A DNA stretch of 64,000 bases, from contig CAMPDV010000293.1 in NCBI GenBank assembly GCA_946699065.1, forward strand, positions 124,001 through 188,000. The letters run 5' to 3'. Within the stretch, counting starts at the first letter, position 1, and each line of letters starts with the position of its first letter. The stretch comes from Loxodes magnus (lineage: Eukaryota; Ciliophora; Karyorelictea; Loxodida; Loxodidae). This document shows positions 1 to 14,900 of this stretch, piece by piece. Made by a program: the position numbers and the translations under genes. The notes under the pieces were generated by a model. The model was not told where the DNA came from and did not search any database. It saw only the letters and a list, made by a program, of their open reading frames with translations.

Positions 1-856
1 TCCCATAGTCTCACCGTCTAATCTCAACTTCCCGATACGATGAACTCTGAATCACTGGATATAGCTACAGATGATAAGAATCAGTGTGACCACTCATGGT
101 CTTACAGGTACCTGTCTTGACGTTCCATAGTCTCACCGTCTTATCTCAACTTCCCGATACGATGAACTCTGAATCACTGGATATAGCCACAGATTATACA
201 TAATCTGTGTGACCACTCATGGTCTTACAGGTACCTGTCTTGACGTCCCATAGTCTCACCGTATAATCTCCACTTCCCGATACGATGAACTCTGAATCAC
301 TGGATATAGCCACAGATCATACCTAACTAGTGTGACCACTCATGGTCTTACAGGTACCTGTCTTGACGTCCCATAGTCTCACCGTATAATCTGCACTTAC
401 CGATACGATGAACTCTGAATCACTGGATATATCCACAGATGATACCTAACTAGTGTGACCACTCATGGTCTTACAGGTACCTGTCTTGACGTCCCATAGT
501 CTCACCGTAGAATCATGACTTCCCGATACGATGAACTCTGAATCACTGGATATAGCCACAGATGATACCTAACTAGTGTGACCACTCATGGTCTTACAGG
601 TACCTGTCTTGACGTCCCATAGTCTCACCGTCTAATCTCAACTTCCCGATACGATGAACTCTGAATCACTGGATATAGCCACAGCATATACATAACTAGT
701 GTGACCACTCATGGTCTTACAGGTACCTGTCTTGACGTCCCATAGTCTCACCGTCTAATCTCAACTTCCCGATACGATGAACTCTGAATCACTGGATATA
801 GCCACAGCTTATACATAACTAGTGTGACCACTCATGGTCTTACAGGTACCTGTCTT
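1..856 (-). pseudogene. WD40 array segment, frames before first shared deletion
   Basis: About seven blades. The stretch 1-74 is in a different frame from 78-856 because one base is missing in the first unit. Stop triplets occur at TGA-D-TAG turns (plus-strand CTAATCTCAAC) and at S-TAG-V positions in most blades. A few blades use rarer turns, such as AD-Y and GD-Y. It has no start or end of its own and runs off the window edge. It is broken under the standard code; read through, it is continuous with the array upstream of the deletion at 857. Confidence 0.6.
75..78. other. Frame break: one base missing in first unit
   Basis: The CCATAG anchors at 5 and 127 are 122 apart instead of 123. The plus strand reads GATGATAAGAATC where other units have GATGATACAGAATC, so one C is missing. 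I saw this junction only once. Confidence 0.8.
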
Positions 857-861
857 GAATC
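857..861. other. Frame break: shared one-base-shorter junction, copy 1
   Basis: Plus strand CTTGAATCCCATAG in place of CTTGACGTCCCATAG. The anchor spacing is 122. On the minus strand the reading after Trp-Asp shifts, losing VKTG. Confidence 0.88.
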
Positions 862-1346
862 CCATAGTCTCACCGTATAATCTGCACTTACCGATACGAT
901 GAACTCTGAATCACTGGATATAGCCACAGATGATACCTAACTAGTGTGACCACTCATGGTCTTACAGGTACCTGTCTTGACGTCCCATAGTCTCACCGTC
1001 TAATCTCAACTTCCCGATACGATGAACTCTGAATCACTGGATATAGCCACAGATGATACCTAACTAGTGTGACCACTCATGGTCTTACAGGTACCTGTCT
1101 TGACGTCCCATAGTCTCACCGTAGAATCATGACTTCCCGATACGATGAACTCTGAATCACTGGATATAGCCACAGCTTATACATAACTAGTGTGACCACT
1201 CATGGTCTTACAGGTACCTGTCTTGACGTTCCATAGTCTCACCGTAGAATCATGACTTCCCGATACGATGAACTCTGAATCACTGGATATAGCCACAGAT
1301 GATACATAACTAGTGTGACCACTCATGGTCTTACAGGTACCTGTCT
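861..1346 (-). pseudogene. WD40 array segment between two shared deletions
   Basis: Four blades between two copies of the same one-base-shorter junction. The turn codons include AD-Y, TGA-D-TAG and HDS; strand a uses S-TAG-V-SS and V-TAA-A. Because the same deletion flanks both ends, the segment could have been copied as a unit with one of its borders. There is no open run above 60 codons. Confidence 0.55.
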
Positions 1347-1352
1347 TGAATC
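1347..1352. other. Frame break: shared one-base-shorter junction, copy 2
   Basis: Same CTTGAATCCC form four units from copy 1. The anchor spacing is again 122 (1233 to 1355). Confidence 0.88.
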
Positions 1353-2458
1353 CCATAGTCTCACCGTCTAATCACAACTTCCCGATACGATGAACTCTGA
1401 ATCACTGGATATAGCCACAGCTTATACATAACTAGTGTGACCACTCATGGTCTTACAGGTACCTGTCTTGACGTCCCATAGTCTCACCGTCTAATCACAA
1501 CTTCCCGATACGATGAACTCTGAATCACTGGATATAGCCACAGATGATACATAACTAGTGTGACCACTCATGGTCTTACAGGTACCTGTCTTGACGTCCC
1601 ATAGTCTCACCGTCTTATCTCAACTTCCCGATACGATGAACTCTGAATCACTGGATATAGCCACAGCAAATACAGAACTAGTGTGACCACTCATGGTCTT
1701 ACAGGTACCTGTCTTGGCGTTCCATAGTCTCACCGTCTAATCTCAACTTCCCGATACGATGAACTCTGAATCACTGGATATAGCCACAGCTTATACCTAA
1801 CTAGTGTGACCACTCATGGTCTTACAGGTACCTGTCTTGACGTCCCATAGTCTCACCGTAGAATCATGACTTCCCGATACGATGAACTCTGAATCACTGG
1901 ATATATCCACAGATGATACCTAACTAGTGTGACCACTCATGGTCTTACAGGTACCTGTCTTGACGTCCCATAGTCTCACCGTAGAATCATGACTTCCCGA
2001 TACGATGAACTCTGAATCACTGGATATAGCCACAGATGATACCTAACTAGTGTGACCACTCATGGTCTTACAGGTACCTGTCTTGACGTCCCATAGTCTC
2101 ACCGTAGAATCATGACTTCCCGATACGATGAACTCTGAATCACTGGATATAGCCACAGATGATACCTAACTAGTGTGACCACTCATGGTCTTACAGGTAC
2201 CTGTCTTGACGTCCCATAGTCTCACCGTCTAATCATAAATGCCCGATACGATGAACTCTGAATCACTGGATATAGCCACAGCATATACATAACTAGTGTG
2301 ACCACTCATGGTCTTACAGGTACCTGTCTTGACGTCCCATAGTCTCACCGTAGAATCATGACTTCCCGATACGATGAACTCTGAATCACTGGATATAGCC
2401 ACAGCATATACATAACTAGTGTGACCACTCATGGTCTTACAGGTACCTGTCTTGACGT
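1352..2458 (-). pseudogene. WD40 array segment with CD-TAG and HDS turns
   Basis: Nine blades in one frame apart from stop triplets. The only standard-code run above 60 codons is 2229-2432 (67 codons, two blades), which starts at the Met of the TMSGH motif. It contains the SGI-YD variant, where the second Ser of SGS has become Ile. This variant recurs near 3704, 17979, 53395, 53761, 58559, 58682 and 63479 and is a useful lineage marker. One blade near 1905 has Ala to Asp in VAI. One near 1708 has Val to Ala after WN. Confidence 0.55.
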
Positions 2459-2463
2459 CCTCA
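2457..2463. other. Frame break: one-base insertion, copy 1
   Basis: GACGTCCTCATAG in place of GACGTCCCATAG. Open runs before and after differ by one in frame. Confidence 0.88.
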
Positions 2464-3935
2464 TAGTCTCACCGTCTAATCTCAACTTCCCGATACGATG
2501 AACTCTGAATCACTGGATATAGCCACAGATGATACCTAACTAGTGTGACCACTCATGGTCTTACAGGTACCTGTCTTGACGTCCCATAGTCTCACCGTCT
2601 AATCATAACTTCCCGATACGATGAACTCTGAATCACTGGATATAGCCACAGCATATACCTAACTAGTGTGACCACTCATGGTCTTACAGGTACCTGTCTT
2701 GACGTCCCATAGTCTCACCGTAGAATCATGACTTCCCGATACGATGAACTCTGAATCACTGGATATAGCCACAGCATATACATAACTAGTGTGACCACTC
2801 ATGGTCTTACAGGTACCTGTCTTGACGTCCCATAGTCTCACCGTAGAATCATGACTTCCCGATACGATGAACTCTGAATCACTGGATATAGCCACAGCTT
2901 ATACATAACTAGTGTGACCACTCATGGTCTTACAGGTACCTGTCTTGACGTCCCATAGTCTCACCGTAGAATCATGACTTACCGATACGATGAACTCTGA
3001 ATCACTGGATATAGCCACAGCATATACATAACTAGTGTGACCACTCATGGTCTTACAGGTACCTGTCTTGACGTCCCATAGTCTCACCGTCTTATCTCAA
3101 CTTCCCGATACGATGAACTCTGAATCACTGGATATAGCCACAGCATATACATAACTAGTGTGACCACTCATGGTCTTACAGGTACCTGTCTTGACGTCCC
3201 ATAGTCTCACCGTCTAATCATAACTTCCCGATACGATGAACTCTGAATCACTGGATATAGCCACAGCTTATACATAACTAGTGTGACCACTCATGGTCTT
3301 ACAGGTACCTGTCTTGACGTCCCATAGTCTCACCGTCTAATCTCAACTTCCCGATACGATGAACTCTTAATCACTGGATATAGCCACAGATGATACCTAA
3401 CTAGTGTGACCACTCATGGTCTTACAGGTACCTGTCTTGACGTCCCATAGTCTCACCGTAGAATCATGACTTCCCGATACGATGAACTCTGAATCACTGG
3501 ATATAGCCACAGATGATACCTAACTAGTGTGACCACTCATGGTCTTACAGGTACCTGTCTTGACGTCCCATAGTCTCACCGTAGAATCATGACTTCCCGA
3601 TACGATGAACTCTGAATCACTGGATATAGCCACAGATGATACCTAACTAGTGTGACCACTCATGGTCTTACAGGTACCTGTCTTGACGTCCCATAGTCTC
3701 ACCGTCTAATCATAAATGCCCGATACGATGAACTCTGAATCACTGGATATAGCCACAGCATATACATAACTAGTGTGACCACTCATGGTCTTACAGGTAC
3801 CTGTCTTGACGTCCCATAGTCTCACCGTAGAATCATGACTTCCCGATACGATGAACTCTGAATCACTGGATATAGCCACAGCATATACATAACTAGTGTG
3901 ACCACTCATGGTCTTACAGGTACCTGTCTTGACGT
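2463..3935 (-). pseudogene. WD40 array segment bounded by twin insertions
   Basis: Twelve blades in one frame between two copies of the same one-base insertion, exactly one duplication period apart. Open runs lie at 2659-2895 and 2899-3087. A TAA replaces the Ser codon of SDSEF near 3367, a framework position, and the same change is seen near 5459 and 29314. One blade near 2980 has the substitution Gly to Val in SGS (SVS). Confidence 0.55.
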
Positions 3936-3940
3936 CCTCA
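3934..3940. other. Frame break: one-base insertion, copy 2
   Basis: Identical GACGTCCTCATAG form 1477 bases from copy 1, which is twelve units plus the inserted base. It is therefore part of the duplicated block and not an independent error. Confidence 0.88.
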
Positions 3941-6900
3941 TAGTCTCACCGTCTAATCTCAACTTCCCGATACGATGAACTCTGAATCACTGGATATAGC
4001 CACAGATGATACCTAACTAGTGTGACCACTCATGGTCTTACAGGTACCTGTCTTGACGTCCCATAGTCTCACCGTCTAATCATAACTTCCCGATACGATG
4101 AACTCTGAATCACTGGATATAGCCACAGCATATACATAACTAGTGTGACCACTCATGGTCTTACAGGTACCTGTCTTGACGTCCCATAGTCTCACCGTAG
4201 AATCATGACTTCCAGATACGATGAACTCTGAATCACTGGATATAGCCACAGCATATACATAACTAGTGTGACCACTCATGGTCTTACAGGTACCTGTCTT
4301 GACGTCCCATAGTCTCACCGTAGAATCATGACTTCCCGATACGATGAACTCTGAATCACTGGATATAGCCACAGCTTATACATAACTAGTGTGACCACTC
4401 ATGGTCTTACAGGTACCTGTCTTGACGTCCCATAGTCTCACCGTAGAATCATGACTTACCGATACGATGAACTCTGAATCACTGGATATAGCCACAGCAT
4501 ATACATAACTAGTGTGACCACTCATGGTCTTTCAGGTACCTGTCTTGACGTCCCATAGTCTCACCGTCTTATCTCAACTTCCCGATACGATGAACTCTGA
4601 ATCACTGGATATAGCCACAGCATATACATAACTAGTGTGACCACTCATGGTCTTACAGGTACCTGTCTTGACGTCCCATAGTCTCACCGTCTAATCTCAA
4701 CTTCCCGATACGATGAACTCTGAATCACTGGATATAGCCACAGCATATACATAACTAGTGTGACCACTCATGGTCTTACAGGTACCTGTCTTGACGTCCC
4801 ATAGTCTCACCGTCTAATCATAACTTCCCGATACGATGAACTCTGAATCACTGGATATAGCCACAGCATATACCTAACTAGTGTGACCACTCATGGTCTT
4901 ACAGGTACCTGTCTTGACGTCCCATAGTCTCACCGTCTAATCTCAACTTCCCGATACGATGAACTCTGAATCACTGGATATAGCCACAGATGATACCTAA
5001 CTAGTGTGACCACTCATGGTCTTACAGGTACCTGTCTTGACGTCCCATAGTCTCACCGTAGAATCATGACTTACCGATACGATGAACTCTGAATCACTGG
5101 ATATAGCCACAGCATATACATAACTAGTGTGACCACTCATGGTCTTTCAGGTACCTGTCTTGACGTCCCATAGTCTCACCGTCTTATCTCAACTTCCCGA
5201 TACGATGAACTCTGAATCACTGGATATAGCCACAGATGATACCTAACTAGTGTGACCACTCATGGTCTTACAGGTACCTGTCTTGACGTCCCATAGTCTC
5301 ACCGTAGAATCATGACTTCCCGATACGATGAACTCTGAATCACTGGATATAGCCACAGCATATACATAACTAGTGTGACCACTCATGGTCTTACAGGTAC
5401 CTGTCTTGACGTCCCATAGTCTCACCGTCTAATCTCAACTTCCCGATACGATGAACTCTTAATCACTGGATATAGCCACAGCATATACATAACTAGTGTG
5501 ACCACTCATGGTCTTACAGGTACCTGTCTTGACGTCCCATAGTCTCACCATATAATCTGCACTTCCCGATACGATGAACTCTGAATCACTGGATATAGCC
5601 ACAGCTTATACCTAACTAGTGTGACCACTCATGGTCTTACAGGTACCTGTCTTGACGTCCCATAGTCTCACCGTCTAATCATAACTTCCCGATACGATGA
5701 ACTCTGAATCACTGGATATAGCCACAGCATATACATAACTAGTGTGACCACTCATGGTCTTACAGGTACCTGTCTTGACGTCCCATAGTCTCACCGTCTA
5801 ATCATAACTTCCCGATACGATGAACTCTGAATCACTGGATATAGCCACAGCATATACATAACTAGTGTGACCACTCATGGTCTTACAGGTACCTGTCTTG
5901 ACGTCCCATAGTCTCACCGTCTAATCATAACTTCCCGATACGATGAACTCTGAATCACTGGATATAGCCACAGCTTATACATAACTAGTGTGACCACTCA
6001 TGGTCTTACAGGTACCTGTCTTGACGTCCCATAGTCTCACCGTCTCATCTCTACTTCCCGATACGATGAACTCTGAATCACTGGATATAGCCACAGATCT
6101 TACAGAATTTGTGTGACCACTCATGGTCTTACAGGTACCTGTCTTGACGTCCCATAGTCTCACCGTCTAATCTCAACTTCCCGATACGATGAACTCTGAA
6201 TCACTGGATATAGCCACAGCTTATACCTAACTAGTGTGACCACTCATGGTCTTACAGGTACCTGTCTTGACGTCCCATAGTCTCACCGTAGAATCATGAC
6301 TTCCCGATACGATGAACTCTGAATCACTGGATATAGCCACAGATGATACCTAACTAGTGTGACCACTCATGGTCTTACAGGTAGCTGTCTTGACGTCCCA
6401 TAGTCTCACCGTCTAATCATAACTTCCCGATACGATGAACTCTGAATCACTGGATATAGCCACAGATCTTACAGAATTTGTGTGACCACTCATGGTCTTA
6501 CAGGTACCTGTCTTGACGTCCCATAGTCTCACCGTAGAATCATGACTTCCCGATACGATGAACTCTGAATCACTGGATATAGCCACAGCATATACATAAC
6601 TAGTGTGACCACTCATGGTCTTACAGGTACCTGTCTTGACGTCCCATAGTCTCACCGTCTAATCATAACTTCCCGATACGATGAACTCTGAATCACTTGA
6701 TATAGCCACAGATGATACCTAACTAGTGTGACCACTCATGGTCTTACAGGTACCTGTCTTGACGTCCCATAGTCTCACCGTAGAATCATGACTTCCCGAT
6801 ACGATGAACTCTGAATCACTGGATATAGCCACAGCTTATACCTAACTAGTGTGACCACTCATGGTCTTACAGGTACCTGTCTTGACGTCCCATAGTCTCA

Positions 6901-8728
6901 CAGTATTATCATGACTTCCCGATACGATGAACTCTGAATCACTGGATATAGCCACAGATGATACCTAACTAGTGTGACCACTCATGGTCTTACAGGTACC
7001 TGTCTTGACGTCCCATAGTCTCACCGTAGAATCATGACTTCCCGATACGATGAACTCTGAATCACTGGATATAGCCACAGCTTATACCTAACTAGTGTGA
7101 CCACTCATGGTCTTACAGGTACCTGTCTTGACGTCCCATAGTCTCACCGTAGAATCATGACTTCCCGATACGATGAACTCTGAATCACTGGATATAGCCA
7201 CAGATGATACCTAACTAGTGTGACCACTCATGGTCTTACAGGTACCTGTCTTGACGTCCCATAGTCTCACCGTAGAATCATGACTTCCCGATACGATGAA
7301 CTCTGAATCACTGGATATAGCCACAGCATATACATAACTAGTGTGACCACTCATGGTCTTACAGGTACCTGTCTTGACGTCCCATAGTCTCACCGTAGAA
7401 TCACAACTTCCCGATACGATGAACTCTGAATCACTGGATATAGCCACAGCATATACATAACTAGTGTGACCACTCATGGTCTTACAGGTACCTGTCTTGA
7501 CGTCCCATAGTCTCACCGTAGAATCATGACTTCCCGATACGATGAACTCTGAATCACTGGATATAGCCACAGATGATACATAACTAGTGTGACCACTCAT
7601 GGTCTTACAGGTACCTGTCTTGATGTCCCATAGTCTCACCGTATTATCATAACTTCCCGATACGATGAACTCTGAATCACTGGATATAGCCACAGCTTAT
7701 ACATAACTAGTGTGACCACTCATGGTCTTACAGGTACCTGTCTTGACGTCCCATAGTCTCACCGTAGAATCATAACTTCCCGATACGATGAACTCTGAAT
7801 CACTGGATATAGCCACAGCATATACATAACTAGTGTGACCACTCATGGTCTTACAGGTACCTGTCTTGACGTCCCATAGTCTCACCGTAGAATCATGACT
7901 TCCCGATACGATGAACTCTGAATCACTGGATATAGCCACAGCATATACATAACTAGTGTGACCACTCATGGTCTTTCAGGTACCTGTCTTGACGTCCCAT
8001 AGTCTCACCGTCTAATCTCAACTTCCCGATACGATGAACTCTGAATCACTGGATATAGCCACAGCATATACATAACTAGTGTGACCACTCATGGTCTTAC
8101 AGGTACCTGTCTTGACGTCCCATAGTCTCACCGTCTAATCTCAACTTCCCGATACGATGAACTCTGAATCACTGGATATAGCCACAGCATATACCTAACT
8201 AGTGTGACCACTCATGGTCTTACAGGTACCTGTCTTGACGTCCCATAGTCTCACCGTCTAATCATAACTTCCCGATACGATGAACTCTGAATCACTGGAT
8301 ATAGCCACAGCATATTCATAAATAGTGTGACCACTCATGGTCTTACAGGTACCTGTCTTGACGTCCCATAGTCTCACCGTCTAATCATAACTTCCCGATA
8401 CGATGAACTCTGAATCACTGGATATAGCCACAGCTTATACCTAACTAGTGTGACCACTCATGGTCTTACAGGTACCTGTCTTGACGTCCCATAGTCTCAC
8501 CGTCTAATCTCAACTTCCCGATACGATGAACTCTGAATCACTGGATATAGCCACAGCTTATACATAACTAGTGTGACCACTCATGGTCTTACAGGTACCT
8601 GTCTTGACGTCCCATAGTCTCACCGTCTAATCACAACTTCCCGATACGATGAACTCTGAATCACTGGATATAGCCACAGCTTATACATAACTAGTGTGAC
8701 CACTCATGGTCTTACAGGTACCTGTCTT
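3940..8728 (-). pseudogene. WD40 array segment, 39 blades in one frame with many stops
   Basis: About 39 blades share one frame. Standard-code runs are short: 4076-4372, 5243-5425, 5975-6163, 6413-6655, 7211-7693 (160 codons, four blades) and 7697-7969. Blades around 6020-6160 and 6413-6655 carry NSVRS and RDE, the zone B type, inside zone A, which points to unit exchange. Near 4532, 5147 and 7976 the Cys codon of GTCKT is TGA. One unit near 8305 has an aberrant strand a (TIYEYA). Confidence 0.58.
6720..8305 (-). repeat. 13-unit block, copy 1 of a 26-unit-offset duplication
   Basis: Unit order from about 6774 to 8305 matches 9970-11501 at an offset of 3196 bases. It includes two rare markers: CACAGTATTATCATG near 6899 and GATGTCCC near 7622. 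One C/T difference near 10361 was seen. The match fails beyond 8305 for about two units and resumes from 8563 to about 8990, which suggests a later replacement of the middle tract. Confidence 0.87.
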
Positions 8729-8733
8729 GAATC
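8728..8733. other. Frame break: shared one-base-shorter junction, copy 3
   Basis: CTTGAATCCC form in the middle of two CD-TAG units, followed one unit later by a Cys codon changed to TGA. Confidence 0.88.
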
Positions 8734-9219
8734 CCATAGTCTCACCGTCTAATCACAACTTCCCGATACGATGAACTCTGAATCACTGGATATAGCCACA
8801 GCTTATACATAACTAGTGTGACCACTCATGGTCTTTCAGGTACCTGTCTTGACGTCCCATAGTCTCACCGTAGAATCATGACTTCCCGATACGATGAACT
8901 CTGAATCACTGGATATAGCCACAGCTTATACATAACTAGTGTGACCACTCATGGTCTTACAGGTACCTGTCTTGACGTCCCATAGTCTCACCGTAGAATC
9001 ATGACTTCCCGATACGATGAACTCTGAATCACTGGATATAGCCACAGCTTATACATAACTAGTGTGACCACTCATGGTCTTACAGGTACCTGTCTTGACG
9101 TCCCATAGTCTCACCGTAGAATCATGACTTCCCGATACGATGAACTCTGAATCACTGGATATAGCCACAGATGATACATAACTAGTGTGACCACTCATGG
9201 TCTTACAGGTACCTGTCTT
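8733..9219 (-). pseudogene. WD40 array segment between shared deletions, no open run
   Basis: Four blades between two further copies of the one-base-shorter junction. Turns are CD-TAG then HDS; strand a is mostly V-TAA-A. A framework Cys codon is TGA near 8836. The arrangement deletion, CD-TAG blade, Cys-to-TGA blade is repeated at 9221-9330 and 11925-12035, so it spread as a block. Confidence 0.52.
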
Positions 9220-9223
9220 GAAT

Positions 9224-9224
<1 letters not shown>
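9219..9224. other. Frame break: shared one-base-shorter junction, copy 4
   Basis: Same form four units after copy 3. The 3196-base offset of the large duplication (26 units minus two) is explained by copies 3 and 4. Confidence 0.88.
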
Positions 9225-11923
<2,699 letters not shown>

Positions 11924-11924
<1 letters not shown>

Positions 11925-11929
11925 GAATC
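11924..11929. other. Frame break: shared one-base-shorter junction, copy 5
   Basis: Lies exactly 3196 bases from copy 3 with the same neighbouring units, so it was carried by the large duplication. Confidence 0.88.
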
Positions 11930-14900
11930 CCATAGTCTCACCGTCTAATCACAACTTCCCGATACGATGAACTCTGAATCACTGGATATAGCCACAGCTT
12001 ATACATAACTAGTGTGACCACTCATGGTCTTTCAGGTACCTGTCTTGACGTCCCATAGTCTCACCGTAGAATCATGACTTCCCGATACGATGAACTCTGA
12101 ATCACTGGATATAGCCACAGCTTATACATAACTAGTGTGACCACTCATGGTCTTACAGGTACCTGTCTTGACGTCCCATAGTCTCACCGTAGAATCATGA
12201 CTTCCCGATACGATGAACTCTGAATCACTGGATATAGCCACAGCTTATACATATATAGTGTGACCACTCATGGTCTTACAGGTACCTGTCTTGACGTTCC
12301 ATAGTCTCACCGTATTATCTCAACTTCCCGATACGATGAACTCTGAATCACTGGATATAGCCACAGATGATACCTAACTAGTGTGACCACTCATGGTCTT
12401 ACAGGTACCTGTCTTGACGTCCCATAGTCTCACCGTCTAATCATAACTTCCCGATACGATGAACTCTGAATCACTGGATATAGCCACAGCATATACATAA
12501 CTAGTGTGACCACTCATGGTCTTACAGGTACCTGTCTTGACGTCCCATAGTCTCACCGTAGAATCATGACTTCCCGATACGATGAACTCTGAATCACTGG
12601 ATATAGCCACAGCTTATACCTAACTAGTGTGACCACTCATGGTCTTACAGGTACCTGTCTTGACGTCCCATAGTCTCACCGTAGAATCATGACTTCCCGA
12701 TACGATGAACTCTGAATCACTGGATATAGCCACAGCATATACATAACTAGTGTGACCACTCATGGTCTTACAGGTACCTGTCTTGACGTCCCATAGTCTC
12801 ACCGTCTAATCATAACTTCCCGATACGATGAACTCTGAATCACTGGATATAGCCACAGCATATACATAACTAGTGTGACCACTCATGGTCTTACAGGTAC
12901 CTGTCTTGACGTCCCATAGTCTCACCGTCTAATCATAACTTCCCGATACGATGAACTCTGAATCACTGGATATAGCCACAGCTTATACCTAACTAGTGTG
13001 ACCACTCATGGTCTTTCAGGTACCTGTCTTGACGTCCCATAGTCTCACCGTAGAATCATGACTTCCCGATACGATGAACTCTGAATCACTGGATATAGCC
13101 ACAGCATATACATAACTAGTGTGACCACTCATGGTCTTACAGGTACCTGTCTTGACGTCCCATAGTCTCACCGTAGAATCATGACTTCCCGATACGATGA
13201 ACTCTGAATCACTGGATATAGCCACAGCTTATACCTAACTAGTGTGACCACTCATGGTCTTACAGGTACCTGTCTTGACGTCCCATAGTCTCACCGTAGA
13301 ATCATGACTTCCCGATACGATGAACTCTGAATCACTGGATATAGCCACAGCATATACATAACTAGTGTGACCACTCATGGTCTTACAGGTACCTGTCTTG
13401 ACGTCCCATAGTCTCACCGTCTAATCATAACTTCCCGATACGATGAACTCTGAATCACTGGATATAGCCACAGCATATACATAACTAGTGTGACCACTCA
13501 TGGTCTTACAGGTACCTGTCTTGACGTCCCATAGTCTCACCGTCTAATCATAACTTCCCGATACGATGAACTCTGAATCACTGGATATAGCCACAGCTTA
13601 TACCTAACTAGTGTGACCACTCATGGTCTTTCAGGTACCTGTCTTGACGTCCCATAGTCTCACCGTAGAATCATGACTTCCCGATACGATGAACTCTGAA
13701 TCACTGGATATAGCCACAGCATATACATAACTAGTGTGACCACTCATGGTCTTACAGGTACCTGTCTTGACGTCCCATAGTCTCACCGTCTAATCATAAC
13801 TTCCCGATACGATGAACTCTGAATCACTGGATATAGCCACAGCTTATACCTAACTAGTGTGACCACTCATGGTCTTACAGGTACCTGTCTTGACGTCCCA
13901 TAGTCTCACCGTCTCATCTCTACTTCCCGATACGATGAACTCTGAATCACTGGATATAGCCACAGATAATACATAATCTGTGTGACCACTCATGGTCTTA
14001 CAGGTACCTGTCTTGACGTTCCATAGTCTCACCGTCTCATCTCTACTTCCCGATACGATGAACTCTGAATCACTGGATATAGCCACAGATAATACATAAC
14101 TAGTGTGACCACTCATGGTCTTACAGGTACCTGTCTTGACGTCCCATAGTCTCACCGTAGAATCATGACTTCCCGATACGATGAACTCTGAATCACTGGA
14201 TATAGCCACAGCTTATACCTAACTAGTGTGACCACTCATGGTCTTACAGGTACCTGTCTTGACGTCCCATAGTCTCACCGTAGAATCATGACTTCCCGAT
14301 ACGATGAACTCTGAATCACTGGATATAGCCACAGCTTATACATAACTAGTGTGACCACTCATGGTCTTACAGGTACCTGTCTTGACGTCCCATAGTCTCA
14401 CCGTCTAATCATAACTTCCCGATACGATGAACTCTGAATCACTGGATATAGCCACAGATCTTACAGAATTTGTGTGACCACTCATGGTCTTACAGGTACC
14501 TGTCTTGACGTCCCATAGTCTCACCGTAGAATCATAACTTCCCGATACGATGAACTCTGAATCACTGGATATAGCCACAGATGATACCTAACTAGTGTGA
14601 CCACTCATGGTCTTACAGGTACCTGTCTTGACGTCCCATAGTCTCACCGTAGAATCATGACTTCCCGATACGATGAACTCTGAATCACTGGATATAGCCA
14701 CAGCATATACATAACTAGTGTGACCACTCATGGTCTTACAGGTACCTGTCTTGACGTCCCATAGTCTCACCGTAGAATCATGACTTCCCGATACGATGAA
14801 CTCTGAATCACTGGATATAGCCACAGCTTATACCTAACTAGTGCGACCACTCATGGTCTTACAGGTACCTGTCTTGACGTCCCATAGTCTCACCGTAGAA

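Larger units (their letters stand above)
1960..4677 (-). repeat. 12-unit segmental duplication (1477-bp offset)
   Basis: The order of variable clusters from about 1981 to 3200 is repeated from about 3458 to 4677. It includes the rare SGI-YD unit and the one-base insertion. Small differences exist (a C/A change near 2658 and 4135, CTTCCAGATAC near 4213, Cys to TGA near 4532), so the copies have begun to diverge. Left of 1960 and right of 3200 the order differs. Confidence 0.85.
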